This document shows, in pieces, positions 33,420 to 43,799 of a stretch of DNA of 64,000 nt. This DNA is from Limnephilus marmoratus (lineage: Eukaryota > Arthropoda > Insecta > Trichoptera > Limnephilidae). A program made the position numbers and the translations under genes. The DNA lies in assembly GCA_917880885.1 (NCBI GenBank), contig OU862913.1:186001-250000 (forward strand), in the 5' to 3' direction. Below the pieces are notes generated by a model that saw only the letters and a list, made by a program, of their open reading frames with translations, did not search any database and had not been told where the DNA came from. Within the stretch, counting starts at the first letter, position 1. Every line of letters begins with the position of its first letter.

Positions 33420-33638
33420 GCTGACACCCACTGTCCCGCATTGATATTTAATAAAGTTGGCCGCCTTATCCTATATACACTAATATAAATATCAATTCAT
33501 TCCTTTTGAGGCGTATTGGTAAATAGAATTACCAGTGTACAAGCTGACAATGTGGAGAAGCACTTTATTTTAAAGAAAAGTTCCATCTCCTTCCCCTCCT
33601 CATCTCATTTTGCCTCACAACATTCTCTTTAGCCAACG

Positions 33639-33669
33639 TTTCGGACAGCGTTGCAATGTCCATCATCAG
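33639..33669 (-). ncRNA. Hammerhead-ribozyme-like core (2)
   Basis: CTGATGA, paired GGACA/TGTCC, then GAAA on the minus strand. Confidence 0.45.
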
Positions 33670-33720
33670 GGCAGATGGACACTGCAACGATGAGAGATTC
33701 ACTCATCTGTCGGATCTGTC

Positions 33721-33751
33721 CTGATGATGGACACTGCAACGCTGTCCGAAA
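33721..33751 (+). ncRNA. Hammerhead-ribozyme-like core (3)
   Basis: CTGATGA, paired GGACA/TGTCC, then GAAA on the plus strand, 50 bases from core 2 and inverted to it. Confidence 0.45.
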
Positions 33752-33891
33752 CGTTGGCTAAAGAAGGAGGTAGCGCAACACAGCATAACACCCCAAAAAC
33801 AAATAACGAAAATACTTTTGGCCGTGAAAATCTAAAAACTTAGCAAAACTAGTAAAATGAAAGATATAATGTTCGCTTGTGATAGTGCTTA

Positions 33892-34637
33892 TCTATAATA
33901 TAAAAATGAATCGCTTAATTTGTTGGTAAGCGCAAATCTCGAGATCAGCTGAACCGATTTCGCTAATTCTTTTTTTAGAATATTCCTCGAAGTACGAGGA
34001 TGGTTCTTACGGAGAGAAAAATTAAGAAAATTGGATAATTTCAGAAAACCCGCACGTTTGACAGTTCGCGTGTTTGAGAATGACATTTTACAAAACAATA
34101 ATTGTCAAATCAGAATTCTATTTTTAAAAATTAAATTTATTTAAAGCAGGTACTCCCCTAATAGTTTGAATCGAATCAAGCATTTTAGATATTTTAAATA
34201 GGTACCTATGTTAGGTACCAAATTTAATATACATGAAAAATGGAAATTTGAATAAAAATTGTAAAAGGTGGCACGCGGGCTGTTTAAAAACTGAATGTAC
34301 TGGGATTGAATATATGGAACGCGGGAGGAGGATTGGCGGGACGAGGGAGCGGGAAAGGGAAGAACGAAGGCGGGGAAGGTGGAAGGGGAATGCGGGAGGG
34401 GAAGGGGACGTGTGAGGGGGAGGGGAACTCGAAAGGTTGGTTAGCAGGACGGGGGAAGGGGGGGGAGTGGAGTGGGGAGAGGGAAGGTGGAGGTGACGGA
34501 GTGGGAACGCGAGAGGTGAAGAGGACGCAGGAGAAGAAGGGGAGGCGGAAGGGGAACGGGACGAATGGGAAAGGACACTCAGGGAGAAACAATTTCTTTA
34601 TTAAATGGCATAGTAACGCATGCCGGGACCAGCTAGT
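33892..34637 (+). mobile_element. Non-autonomous Helitron, copy A
   Basis: It starts TCTATAATATAAAAATGAAT after an A and ends GGACCAGCTAGT before a T, the A|T insertion rule of Helitrons. A hairpin GGCAT/ATGCC lies just upstream of the CTAGT end. The centre is purine-rich (GGGAGG repeats). Copy B (48298-49779) shares both ends. No Rep/helicase is present. Confidence 0.8.
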
Positions 34638-35165
34638 TTGTAATAAATATAAACTTTTCTTGGGGCAACAAGAAGTATTTTGTTATTTCCCGTAATTTTA
34701 GTTGCCGGAACGACCAGCAGAGGTCCATCTAGCAGTTCTAGCAGGCCAGTCTGATGGCGAATGAGACAGATTGAAAGCGAAATATGTTAATTCTTAAGTC
34801 AGAGCGAGCGCGCTAATGTTAAAACACATTAATATAAACGGACTAATTTGAATATATTTAATTAAACACACCATGTTTAAAAAAAAGCAAAATTCTCGTC
34901 TTAAGTATCATTTAAAGTTTAAAGAAACATTTTGATTTTTTTCACAAATATAACCTGTAAAATAATAGAACCAGACTTGTTTTTAATAATTTTCGGAGCA
35001 TTTGTGATTTTTTTTATCATGGGAATTTCATAAAATTTGTGTTTCGGCGTAGAACACTTCTAGATATTTTCTTAAAAAATAACATATATTTTTTTTAAAG
35101 CTTAAAAACTTCAAATGTTTAAGGAAGGTATGTAAGAAATCGGTAGAAATTCGCGTAGCGGCGCT
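34638..35165. other. Non-coding
   Basis: AT-rich, with no supported gene. Confidence 0.45.
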
Positions 35166-35215
35166 TTAAGCTTTAGTGTAGCCGTCTATTACCGACTACC
35201 GAGAACCATTTTTTC
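35166..35215 (-). mobile_element. Penelope-like 3' fragment
   Basis: TTTAGTGTAGCCGTCTATTA and the following bases match the reverse complement of the Penelope C-terminal coding end at about 38620-38655. Confidence 0.55.
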
Positions 35216-35221
35216 ATAGTT

Positions 35222-35957
35222 ATGGTTTTTAAACCAAAAAACGAAATCGTCCAAACACCCTCAGTCTGGCTAGACGAAAGGAAAATGAATGTTAATCACA
35301 GCGTTAAATACCTCGGACATGTCATCACAGACGACCTTAAGGACATCGAGGACATGGAAAGGCAGAGAAGAGCAATATCAGTTAGAGCGGGTATGCTGTC
35401 AAGACGTTTTTACTCCTGCAGCCCCAAAGTAAAAAGAATACTGTTCAACGCTTTCTGTACCTCGCTGTACACATCAGAACTGTAGGTTGACTACATTGCA
35501 ACCCAGTGGCATAAGTTAAAGGTTGCTTACAATAACGCTTATCGTCAACTTTTTCGCCTACCGAGATACTGCAGTGCTACGGAAATGTTCCTGGAGGGAC
35601 GAGCACATACTTTCCGTGCACTTCTCCGCCACCGCATGGGAAGTTTATGGCGCAGACTGCGCCATTCGAAGAATGCGATCATCACCGCCATGACTGCCTG
35701 GATGGAGTCTTCCCTGATGGCCCTCTGGAGACGGGAGATGGTGAAATACCCCCCGTAAACTGCTATTTCAATTAATTTAAGTGCTTAATATTTCATTTTT
35801 CATGCTTATTTGTTTTCATTTAATTTATGTGTTGATGTTAATTATTTTTTACCTGATCTTATTATTTATCTTTCTTTTGTTATGTAAAAATATGGAATGT
35901 ATTGCATTGCACTTCCCCTGCATACATTCTGGAATAAACGAATATTATTATTATTAT
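35222..35957 (+). pseudogene. LINE reverse-transcriptase C-terminal fragment with (ATT)n tail
   Basis: The frame VNHSVKYLGHVITDDLKDIE, then RRAISVRAGMLSRRFYSCSP and KVKRILFNAFCTSLYTSEL, stops at 35485. Homologous codons continue (KVAYNNAYRQLFRLPRYCSA, TFRALLRHRMGSLWRRLR). This is the post-polymerase region of a LINE. The 3' end is GAATAAACGAATATTATTAT. Confidence 0.75.
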
Positions 35958-36767
35958 AACAAACTTACATAAAAAATTCTTAAATGTTTTAAATTGTTAA
36001 CAGCAAAAAATTTAATACACATTGCTCTGTAACTACTTTCATAGTACCTAATTCCTTCTTTATATTTGTAATTGCTGTGTAGCTTTTATTATTTTTCCTA
36101 ATAATAACTTTTAATAACAAACTTACGTACATTTATAATAGCACAAAAAATTTATTAGGTACAAGAAATTTACTGATTTTTATATTAACCGCAAAAAATG
36201 TTTTACACCTCTGCTAACCGGTTTGCTTCGAGTATGTTTGTAATAATGTTTTGTGTAATATTGTGACAATCATTTCTGAAACTACTGTCGCTTAATACCG
36301 AATACGAATATGCTGGTTGTACTCCTTTGTAACTCATTTGTATCGAATACTCATACCTACTTGTGTTGTGCCAACTTATGTCTGTCATGTTCTGTTTATT
36401 TTTTTTATGTACTATATACTTGTTATGATTCTACTTAGTTGTCATAATGCTCCTGTATAATTTACCTTACATGTAAAAGCCATCAAGGCATAAACAAATA
36501 AATAAATAAATTATGCAGCTCCGTCGTCTCTATAGCGTTAATATTAGCGGGATTTTTGTGAATTTCAATTATTATTATTTTTTTTATTATAATCTTATTT
36601 TTTTATGTTACATAGGTAATTGTGCTGTGCCTGTCTCACTAGGAGTTCCTGTGTTGAGAGCAGGCGCATTTTAACATAAATAGTTTATAAAGAATAACAA
36701 CAACAATGTTATTTACATTTAGAGTAAAAGTACAAGGACAATCAGCATCGTATCAATGGGTTAGCAT
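35958..36767. other. Non-coding with a LINE tail
   Basis: Near 36470-36510 AAAGCCATCAAGGCATAAAC followed by AAATAAATAAATAAA is the 3' tail of a retroelement. No gene was seen. Confidence 0.4.
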
Positions 36768-36970
36768 GCATTAGGAGGTTCTAAAAATATTGTTGATATA
36801 TGATCTGTCTTTGGTAGTGATCCAAAACTTGGTATCTGTTTTGTATTTTACGTGATTAGTGTGCTGTCTAATGGTCAGTGGAAGTGTATTATAAAGTTTT
36901 GTTGCAAAGTACCTGAAGTTTCTTTGACCAAATATTGTTTTGGCGAAAGGGATAAGTAAGAGATTTTGCC
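36768..36970 (-). pseudogene. LINE ORF2 C-terminal scrap
   Basis: On the minus strand the frame reads IFGQRNFRYFATKLYNTLPL, similar in layout to FGQRNFLYQAPLLFNILP in the LINE at 54566. It then decays. Confidence 0.55.
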
Positions 36971-36984
36971 CTTCGGTTCCTTGC

Positions 36985-37145
36985 CTTGGTAATTGCCTTG
37001 GTAATTAAGCGTGCTCTGTGAGTTTCGGGTCTTCCCAAGACTTCAGGAACAAACCCAAACTAATAACCGGTTCCAATGAAAATGCTCGGCATTTGCTGAT
37101 TTGTCACGGTGGCCGAGCGTACATGCTCCAAAGTGTTTTGAAATC
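36985..37145 (-). pseudogene. Penelope-like C-terminal (GIY-YIG region) scrap
   Basis: On the minus strand ACTLGHRDKSANAEHF, and after a frameshift FVPEVLGRPETHRARLITKA, match the frame at 38405-38672. Confidence 0.7.
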
Positions 37146-37416
37146 CTTTTGGAGATCGTCCGCTGAGTTTATACAACAGCTGAGTGTATACCCTCCATCC
37201 TTCTCTAGAGGAAACTAAGTCTGTAACCGTCTATGATATTTATTGTAGGGTGGTCCAGATCGAGTGAAATGCTTTGCGTATTTTGTTCCAACTTAAAACT
37301 CTTTTAAAACCACTAGTAAATACAATTATTGAAGTAGTGTTCTGTTGCAGGCGCAATTTATGATCTGGCACCAATTATCACCAATATATTGAACCGTGAC
37401 GCTATCATAGAAAGTC

Positions 37417-37570
37417 ATGGATCTTCCCAATTCAGAGAGTGTTTCCATCAAGGTGGAACCAGGGTCCCAGGAAGAGGGTGGAGGTGAAATGCCCTACACG
37501 GATATGGATATCTACCTCCCGGATAAGAAGAAGGATTTTTTGCAGTATGCGGTGAATACTCCTACAGCCA
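37417..37570 (+). CDS. Orphan leader exon of the zinc-finger gene family
   Basis: An ATG-started exon encodes MDLPNSESVSIKVEPGSQEE and YTDMDIYLPDKKKDFLQ, then a GTAAGT donor after phase 1. It is homologous to the leader exons at 11681-11836 and 44611-44763 (VPIKAEPGP...YTEIDI...VKKEC). Here the exon carries its own in-frame Met, so it may be a true first coding exon. No finger exon of its own follows; the next one is 7.3 kb downstream behind several transposon insertions and has its own leader. It may be a relic, or an alternative first exon for the gene at 44.6 kb. Confidence 0.65.
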
Positions 37571-38149
37571 GTAAGTTTTTTTAAGCTTAACAAGAAAATT
37601 AAATGTTAGATGTTGATTTCGGTTTTGCAGAATTCATGTCCGTCTTGCAATGTTTCCAGTCTGGACGTTTGCTTGTTCACGATATCCTTCTTATGTAGGT
37701 ATTATAAACGTTGTCATCCCCCTTTTTTGTCTTTCCAAAATAAATATGAATAAAATCCCAAAGTTTCAAATCATATTCGCGATTTAAAATATTGGTTTCA
37801 TGAAGGTGTACATTTAACTTTTTTGGGGGTTATTATTAAGTTTTTAATATAAAGCGTGATATTTTGCCTTTCGAACACCGTTTAGAACATATTTCTCACT
37901 ATGATAGTAAGGAAGTTACAGCGATTTATGTGAGACCTATGCGAGCTCGGACAAATATGCTCTCATATTATTAAACGTGTTAACTTTGAACACAAAAAAC
38001 CAAATATACCAATTTTATCTTTTCATATAAAGTCCGCCTTCTGCCACTCATAATTTGTAACTGCAACACATTAAAAAACGTATTCAACATCAAATACTTT
38101 GCTGTAAAAATACATACATTTTTGTGATGTAACAATCATGTCAATATGT
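37571..38149. other. Non-coding
   Basis: No supported feature was seen. Confidence 0.4.
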
Positions 38150-38311
38150 TGGTAAATAATACTTACCATATTTAAAGAACTCCAGACAAGACATAAACTA
38201 GACAAAAACAAATTGAAAACGGTTTATTTTGCAATAATCCAGTCTATGCTTTTTCGTTATATGTTTTTGGGGTGTTGTGCCGTGTTGCGCTACCTCCTTC
38301 TTTAGCCAACG

Positions 38312-38342
38312 TTTCGGACATCGTTGCAGTGTCCATCATCAG
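38312..38342 (-). ncRNA. Hammerhead-ribozyme-like core (4)
   Basis: CTGATGA, GGACA/TGTCC and GAAA on the minus strand, in the left terminal region of the Penelope-like element. Confidence 0.45.
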
Positions 38343-38404
38343 GGCAGATCCGGCAGATCCGGTAGATGTGTAATTTTAGTCGTGAAGTGTGTGCTTATTT
38401 AAAG

Positions 38405-38672
38405 GATAGCAGAACACTTTCGTGCTTGCAAACTCGGCCACCCTGATAAATCGGCCATCGCTGAGCACTTAATCGAAACCGGCCATTACTTTGGATTTGT
38501 TCCTGAGGTCTTGGGAAGACCTAAAACTTATAGAGCACGCCTAATTACGGAGGCAATTGAAATCTACAAAAATCCTGTTAATATTAATAGAGACGACGGA
38601 GCTAAGCTCAATAGCTCTTGGTATCCGGTGATTGACGGCTACACCAAAGCTAAACGCAAAAAACATGTCTAA
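38405..38672 (+). pseudogene. Penelope-like protein C-terminus (end of GIY-YIG endonuclease region)
   Basis: The open frame reads HFRACKLGHPDKSAIAEHLI, then GHYFGFVPEVLGRPKTYRAR and ITEAIEIYKNPVNINRDDGA, ending KKHV and TAA at 38670. The pattern KSA.AEH....H and EA.EI.K.....NRD.G is that of the C-terminus of Penelope-like proteins. The GIY-YIG catalytic start and all of the reverse transcriptase are lacking. The sequence itself is free of stops, so the deletion is likely recent. Confidence 0.8.
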
Positions 38673-38910
38673 GTATACAGTAAGGCCAGCTCGTGGTAAA
38701 CCATTTTTTTTTTTTTTTTTTTTGTGTTATAACTTTATATTGACTAAATTCGCTTTAACCAGTGTAATTCTAATTCTAGTAAAATTCATTTAATATTAAT
38801 AGAGCAAAAAAAAAACCATGTCTAAGTATATAGTAATGCGAGCTCGTGGTAAACCATTTTGATTTATATTGACTAAATTGGCTTTAACCATTGTAATTCT
38901 ATTTCTTTAA

Positions 38911-39310
38911 TTCTTACCATTGTGATTTCTAATTTTAGAATTCATTAAGAGATGGAGCCACTTCGGTCGGCATCTCGCAAACGGACTTGCCCCTGACTAG
39001 CATAAATACCACGTTTTAATGAACTTTCTATTCCGTTCCGCGGCGACGACGCCACTGCTTGTCACGATTATTTTGTACTGGTGAAAGTTAACAATTGTAA
39101 TTTTTATTTTATTTTATTTTTTCTTAAATTCTTACCATTGTGATTTCTAATTTTAGATTTCATTAAGAGATGGAGCCACTTCCGTCGGCATCTCGCAAAC
39201 GGACTTTCCCCTGGCTAGCATAAATACCACGTTTTAATGAACTTTCTATTCCGTTCCGCGGCGATGACGCCACTGCTTGTCACGAGTATTTTGTACTGGT
39301 GAAAGTCAGT
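38911..39310 (+). repeat. Tandem duplication, 2 x about 180 bp, period 218
   Basis: TTCTTACCATTGTGATTTCT through GATGGAGCCACTTC, CGCAAACGGACTT, CGTTCCGCGGCGA and TTTTGTACTGGTGAAAGT occurs at 38911-39090 and 39129-39308. It probably belongs to the Penelope leader region. Confidence 0.8.
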
Positions 39311-39350
39311 GCTGCTGGCGACACGGTATCGCTTCGAAGTAAATAAGCAC

Positions 39351-40714
39351 TAGTAGTGTTCAATATCGGTACTTTTACTACCCGTCGGTATCCGTTACTT
39401 TCACAAAAAGTAATCGTTACTATGTAATCGTTACTGATTACTTTGATTACTTTCGGGTAGTAACTACTGCAAGTATCAAGTCGTTACTGAATGCTTTGAT
39501 TACTTTCGGGTAGTACCGACTACTAGTATCAATTCGTTACTGAATGCTTTGATTACTTTCGGGTAGTACCGACTACTAGTATCAATTCGTTACTGAATGC
39601 TTTGATTACATTTGACTACTTTCGGTTCCGGATACCGCCGGATAGATACAAATCGTTAGTGGTTACATTTTGACGTTTGTGTATTTCGTTAGCGCGGATA
39701 GCGTGTACTTTGGTTATGAATTATTAGGATTCTACGTTAAATAGTTATTTATAGGTACTTCGAATATTTTGAAGAGTTTGTGTGTTTAGATTTTTTTACA
39801 TTATCTTTAATCGTAAATTACATAATATTAACACACTGGATTGACGTGTCATTTTCCTTTGAAATTCGAAACGTAATTTTACATGCGTGTTTTGATTTTT
39901 GTTTTTCTAGCTTTGAGATAAGTTAATAAAACACTATTATAGGCTGGTGGTAATTTTTTATACATTTTATTTATTATTTATTTAATCTCACATAATGTCA
40001 TATTTTACCTATGATGATAGATGTTATAGGCGGGCTTATTACTTGGCGGAAATTTCTACAAACCAAATTCATCTTTGTAATCATAAAAATAAAAATGAAG
40101 CGCATATTGTATTATTATTTTTTTTTGTAAACTCCACAGAAATTTACATCTTATAATGTGTGATAGAATAAAAGAGGTGTTAAAATTATTACTTTGAAAA
40201 CTTTTTATAGTCGTAATAACATCTAATAATCATATTTTTTACACCGTTCGAAAATTGTAGTAGATACCTACCGTCAAAAAACTTGCATACTTAGTACAAA
40301 TTGGTAGCAATATAGATATATCAGATAGCAAGGTACACAAACATAAATATCAACTGAAAGCGTTTTTTTCCCGATGTAAACAGTATTTTTCGTCTCTGGC
40401 AATACCGTACTTAAACGTCGCTGGTGTGAAGCGCCCCAGCGGCACAAATAGAAACGACCAAATAATCGGTACTCGGTACAAAGTGTGGTTTATTTATGAA
40501 CAGCTGGTATAGCGTGGAGCGCCTCTTGCGGCACAAATAACAACCAAGTAATCGGTACTGAAGTATCCGCATCGACAGTAATCATTTCAAAGTATCAATG
40601 AAAGTAATCATTTCAAAAGTAACGGATACTCTTCGTTTTTAGTAGTCGGTACTTTGATTACTTGGTGAGTACCGATTACTTCAGTACCGAATGATTACTT
40701 TTCATGCATCTCTA
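39351..40714. mobile_element. hAT-like non-autonomous element D
   Basis: The ends TAGTAGTGTTCAATA and (inverted) TAGAGATGCATGAAA are flanked by ATAAGCAC on both sides (39343-39350, 40715-40722). Both ends carry many TTACTTT/GATTAC motifs; a 53-bp unit with TACCGACTACTAGTATC is tandemly repeated at about 39490-39610. No transposase was found. It is inserted in the right terminal region of the Penelope-like element. Confidence 0.8.
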
Positions 40715-40770
40715 ATAAGCACACACTTCACGACTAAAATTACACATCTACCGGATCTGCCGGATCTGCC

Positions 40771-40801
40771 CTGATGATGGACACTGCAACGATGTCCGAA
40801 A
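40771..40801 (+). ncRNA. Hammerhead-ribozyme-like core (5)
   Basis: CTGATGA, GGACA/TGTCC and GAAA on the plus strand, in the right terminal region of the Penelope-like element, identical to core 4. Confidence 0.45.
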
Positions 40802-41490
40802 CGTTGGCTAAAGAAGGAGGTAGCGCAACACGGCACAACACCCCAAAAACATATAACGAAAATGCTTTTGGCCGTGAAAATCTTAAAACTTACCAGTCTA
40901 TGCTTTCTTATAATAAAGGTATCCTGCAAAAATACTTACATAGAACTACTTCAAGTTGTCCAAAAACTGATTCTTAAAGTTATGTTCAAGAAAAAATTCG
41001 GATATCCAACTCATTTATTTTACAATAAATGTAATAACATGAATGTTAAACAGGTATATATTACACAAACGCTTTGTAGATTTTTAAATAATATTAATGT
41101 TGCAGAAAGAACTCCACAAGTTCGTACTACGAGAATAGGCTCTGGTCTGAACTTTGTGGCAATTCAAACTAATTTTTTTGTTGGTCAAAGAAATTGTTTT
41201 TATCAGGCTCTTCTCATATTCAATATTCTAGAATACATTAAATCACCTTCTAATTACTTTTAAAAATATTGTTAAATTATATATGTTGGCCGAGGATTGC
41301 CAATTGATTTTTTTCTACTTTTTCATTTCTAAATTAATAGCTAAATGATTATGAATATAATTTTTTTTCAGTTTAAGTTTTTATTCCAGCAGGACTGAGA
41401 GAATAGTGCAATCCCAGTCTGCCATATTTCATACTCAATTATAATGGAGAAAATTAAAAATCTAAAAGAAAAAGAAAGCTAAATGAATAT

Positions 41491-41625
41491 TTTTTATTAT
41501 AAGCAATAATTATTAGCCTGAAACACTCATCTACATTGAAAAAATCTCCCGAGAATAGCATACATGGCGCCGACGGGACTTGAACCCGCGTCCTTCTGAT
41601 ATCCGGTCAACTGCTCTTTTACTGT
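41491..41625 (-). mobile_element. tRNA-derived SINE
   Basis: On the minus strand the head has AGAGCAGTTGACCGGATATC and the B-box stem-loop GCGGGTTCAAGTCCCG, ending CGGCGCCA. The body TCAATGTAGATGAGTGTTTC is shared with 22150-22246. The A-box region is degenerate. Confidence 0.7.
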
Positions 41626-42152
41626 TTTTTACATTTTTCCACCTGAAAACAACCAATCCTTTGTGCTATGCATAAAAATCTTGTCTTATACATTAGTTTA
41701 CCAATTTAAATATAATAATGAGTTCTCAATTCGACTTTTTTTTTTTTATTATTTTTTTTTTTTTATGTTTGTTACCTCAGAACTTTCTACTGAATGAACC
41801 GATATTGATAATTCTTTTTTATTTGAAAGCTAATGCTTCCTGTGTGGTCCCATTTTAATTTGGTCCAGTTATGACAATGGCATCCATGAGAAAACCATAT
41901 AAGTCTTAAATTTGCATAAGTATGTGCGCGACAAATGGACCAATAACTCAATATCACGCTAACCGATTTCGATGATTCTTTTTTTATTGGAAAGGATGTA
42001 CTTCAAGGGTTGTTTTATGAGAGTTTGGTTAGGTTTTGATTATCGGATCCATGACAAAGTAACGGAACTCTTCAATTCTTAGAAGCAAATTAACGAAACT
42101 CGGCCGAATCTCTTAATTTGACCCTAACGTCGTTATGGTCAAATTATGTCTG
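41626..42152. other. Non-coding, repeat-like
   Basis: Two related lines, AACCGATATTGATAATTC and AACCGATTTCGATGATTC, about 160 bases apart, suggest an unclassified repeat. No gene was seen. Confidence 0.35.
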
Positions 42153-42160
42153 TCTCAAAT

Positions 42161-42537
42161 GGAGGCGTCTACTAATATCTACAGGAATTCCAAAAACTGA
42201 AAAAATCGAATTAATATCTATGAGAATCAAAGTGTTGACGAATATCTACAGTACTGGCAGAGGTTGGATTTGCAATTGTCTATAGCATATTGGAATAACG
42301 TAATATTGCGTATGCAGTTTAAAAAACTTAATTTATGTAAGTATGTATGTAAAAATCCCTAATATCGGACTATTGGACACATTTAGCTGATTAGTCCAAC
42401 CTATGCTCTGTAGATATCAGTTCAACCTAAGCTCTGTAGATATTAATCAACACTCTGAAGTTCGTAGATATTAGTTCAACATATGAGCTGTAGATATTCG
42501 TCAGACATACAGGCTGTAGATATTAGTATCTGGAGTC
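42161..42537 (+). mobile_element. hAT-like MITE with terminal TAATATCTACAG arrays, copy 1
   Basis: Flanked by TCTCAAAT (42153-42160, 42538-42545). The outer bases are GGAGGCGTCT and ATCTGGAGTC. Inside, ACTAATATCTACAG-type 13-14-mers are repeated at the left, and their complement CTGTAGATATTAGT is repeated about five times at the right. The inverted copy is at 53497-53928. Confidence 0.8.
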
Positions 42538-42611
42538 TCTCAAATGACAGCACGTATAAGTAGGCCTACCCATGTTCAGGCAAATTAGTTATTGTATTTC
42601 AGATTCACTAA

Positions 42612-43784
42612 GGGCCGTCTGTTTCAACAGAAAGTTAAATCGTGTCCTAAAGTTAAATTTTAACTGTCAGTTAAAGTAACGAGGACGTTAAATAGGACCG
42701 CGCGCTGTTTCAAGTATATTTTCGCTTAAGTAATAGTTGTCAGTGTAGCCAGTCTAAAAAGCAGAATATTCCTAGGAATTACGTCACAAAATGCATCGAA
42801 ATATTTTTTGATGCGGCAACACCGTAAACTAAATCAGAACAACTGTCAAAATAACCGGTTGTATTTTGTTTCGCATCATAGGATCTGACGGCTTTGATCC
42901 GAAAAAAGTATTTGTGTGAATATTTACAAATAAATGACGACCTATTATAATGCATATAATATACAATATGAATGTAATTTACTTTCCAATAGATGTGATA
43001 TCTCCTTGAATATGAAGTGTCGCATATTTTACGAGATCTTTAATTCAATTTATTTATGGTATCGAAAATATTAGAAAAAAATACATTATAGCGTTTTTAA
43101 AATCCGTTTGTAAGAGAATTACATTAAACGTAAGTAGTGTACAAATTATAACTACCGATATTAATAGAGCTTGTCTTTTAAAGCAGCTTCACTCGCTAAT
43201 GTCGATATACGAAACGAGTCTAACCTACTACTCATGTTGTATTTTTTTAATGTTTGTGATACAATAGGTATATTGATTTGAAGATCTTTTAAAATTTGCG
43301 ATACATCTATTAATAGAGCTTGTCTTTAAAAGGTAACGCTAAATATAGGAAATTGATTCTGTTCAACAGCAAGATTTTTTCGACATGCGGTGCCGCGTCA
43401 AAAATTCGAGATCATCCCATAACCATATTATTGACGCGGGGACGAAATTTTTTGGTTTTCGCTGCAAGACATATTGGATGAGGAATTCATCGTCATTATC
43501 ATCCTCTTCTATAGTTAATATTTATCATGATTACTGATTAGAATATTAGTAATCAATGTTGAAACACCAATTTTAGTACATTACTTCGACCAGAACTGTC
43601 AAATATGCCAATATGGCGGAGTAACTCTAGAGTAACTATCGGTTTTCGGAAAGTAAGTACAAAAGTTAAAAGTAACGTAAAACAATCAGTCAAACTGATT
43701 GAAAAACGCATTTTGCTGAAATGTAACTATAGTAACGGCGTTTTGTTTTACTTTTACTTTAGCGAGCGTTGAAACAGACGGCCC
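42612..43784. mobile_element. PIF/Harbinger-type element, deleted
   Basis: Perfect 17-base inverted ends GGGCCGTCTGTTTCAAC / GTTGAAACAGACGGCCC are flanked by TAA on both sides, the TWA duplication of the superfamily. On the minus strand about 43330-43540 encodes EDDNDDEFLIQYVLQRKPKN ... LWDDLEFLTRHRMSKK, similar in pattern to the transposase N-terminus at 13870-13990 (DDELIINYMTQR...DLDFVCRFRVNK). The rest of the transposase is absent. Confidence 0.82.
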
Positions 43785-43799
43785 TAAAAATCAAAAAAT

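Larger units (their letters stand above)
30762..33468 (+). mobile_element. hAT-like element A with zinc-finger cargo
   Basis: Perfect 13-base terminal inverted repeats TAAGGCGGCCAAC / GTTGGCCGCCTTA are flanked by the 8-bp duplication TCCTATAT (30754-30761 and 33469-33476), which fits the hAT superfamily. The left sub-terminal region has about six GTCCCGCATT-type motifs, with one more at the right end. Near 31183 a short frame MPTSKKRCCKFSEEFPFW resembles the N-terminus of hAT-type transposases and then stops. The rest is decayed C2H2 finger repeats. A second hAT is nested at 31402. The sister copy B lies at 56258-58381. Confidence 0.85.
33610..33860. mobile_element. Penelope-like terminal repeats, head-to-head
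   Basis: Two copies of the same terminal region lie in opposite orientation: 33628-33690 (minus) and 33700-33850 (plus, with AACGTTGGCTAAAGAAGGAG and the shared continuation to TGGCCGTGAAAATC). No Penelope coding sequence lies between them. Confidence 0.7.
38253..40892. mobile_element. Penelope-like element with inverted terminal regions, inserted in a LINE
   Basis: It is bounded by a 14-bp target duplication. The left 140 bases (38256-38396) are the reverse complement of the right end (40715-40866). Each end carries a hammerhead-like core. Inside are the C-terminal part of the Penelope protein (38405-38672), a 218-bp-period direct duplication and an inserted hAT-like element. The reverse transcriptase is missing, so it is non-autonomous. 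Confidence 0.8.
38150..41490 (+). mobile_element. Jockey/CR1-group LINE 3' fragment, split by a Penelope-like element
   Basis: Left part (to 38252): codons for KLDKNKLKTVYFAIIQSML. Right part (from 40893): SYNKGILQ onward, then KLILKVMFKKKFGYPTHLFY, VYITQTLCRFLNNINVAERT and FFVGQRNCFYQALLIFNIL, closely related to the LINE at 54566-56257. The two parts meet at the 14-base duplication CCAGTCTATGCTTT (38239-38252 and 40893-40906). The tail runs to about 41480. It is a dead 5'-truncated copy. Confidence 0.82.

Noticed and set aside
30762..33468. Reading element A as a plain host zinc-finger pseudogene
   Set aside because: The exact inverted ends, the 8-bp duplication and the sister copy in a LINE show that it is a mobile unit.
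39351..40714. Direct repeats that might be a CRISPR-like array
   Set aside because: The 53-bp units are contiguous with no unique spacers and lie in hAT sub-terminal regions of a eukaryotic genome.
41556..41625. Possible functional tRNA gene on the minus strand
   Set aside because: Only the T-arm and the acceptor end look good; the A-box region is degenerate and a SINE body follows.
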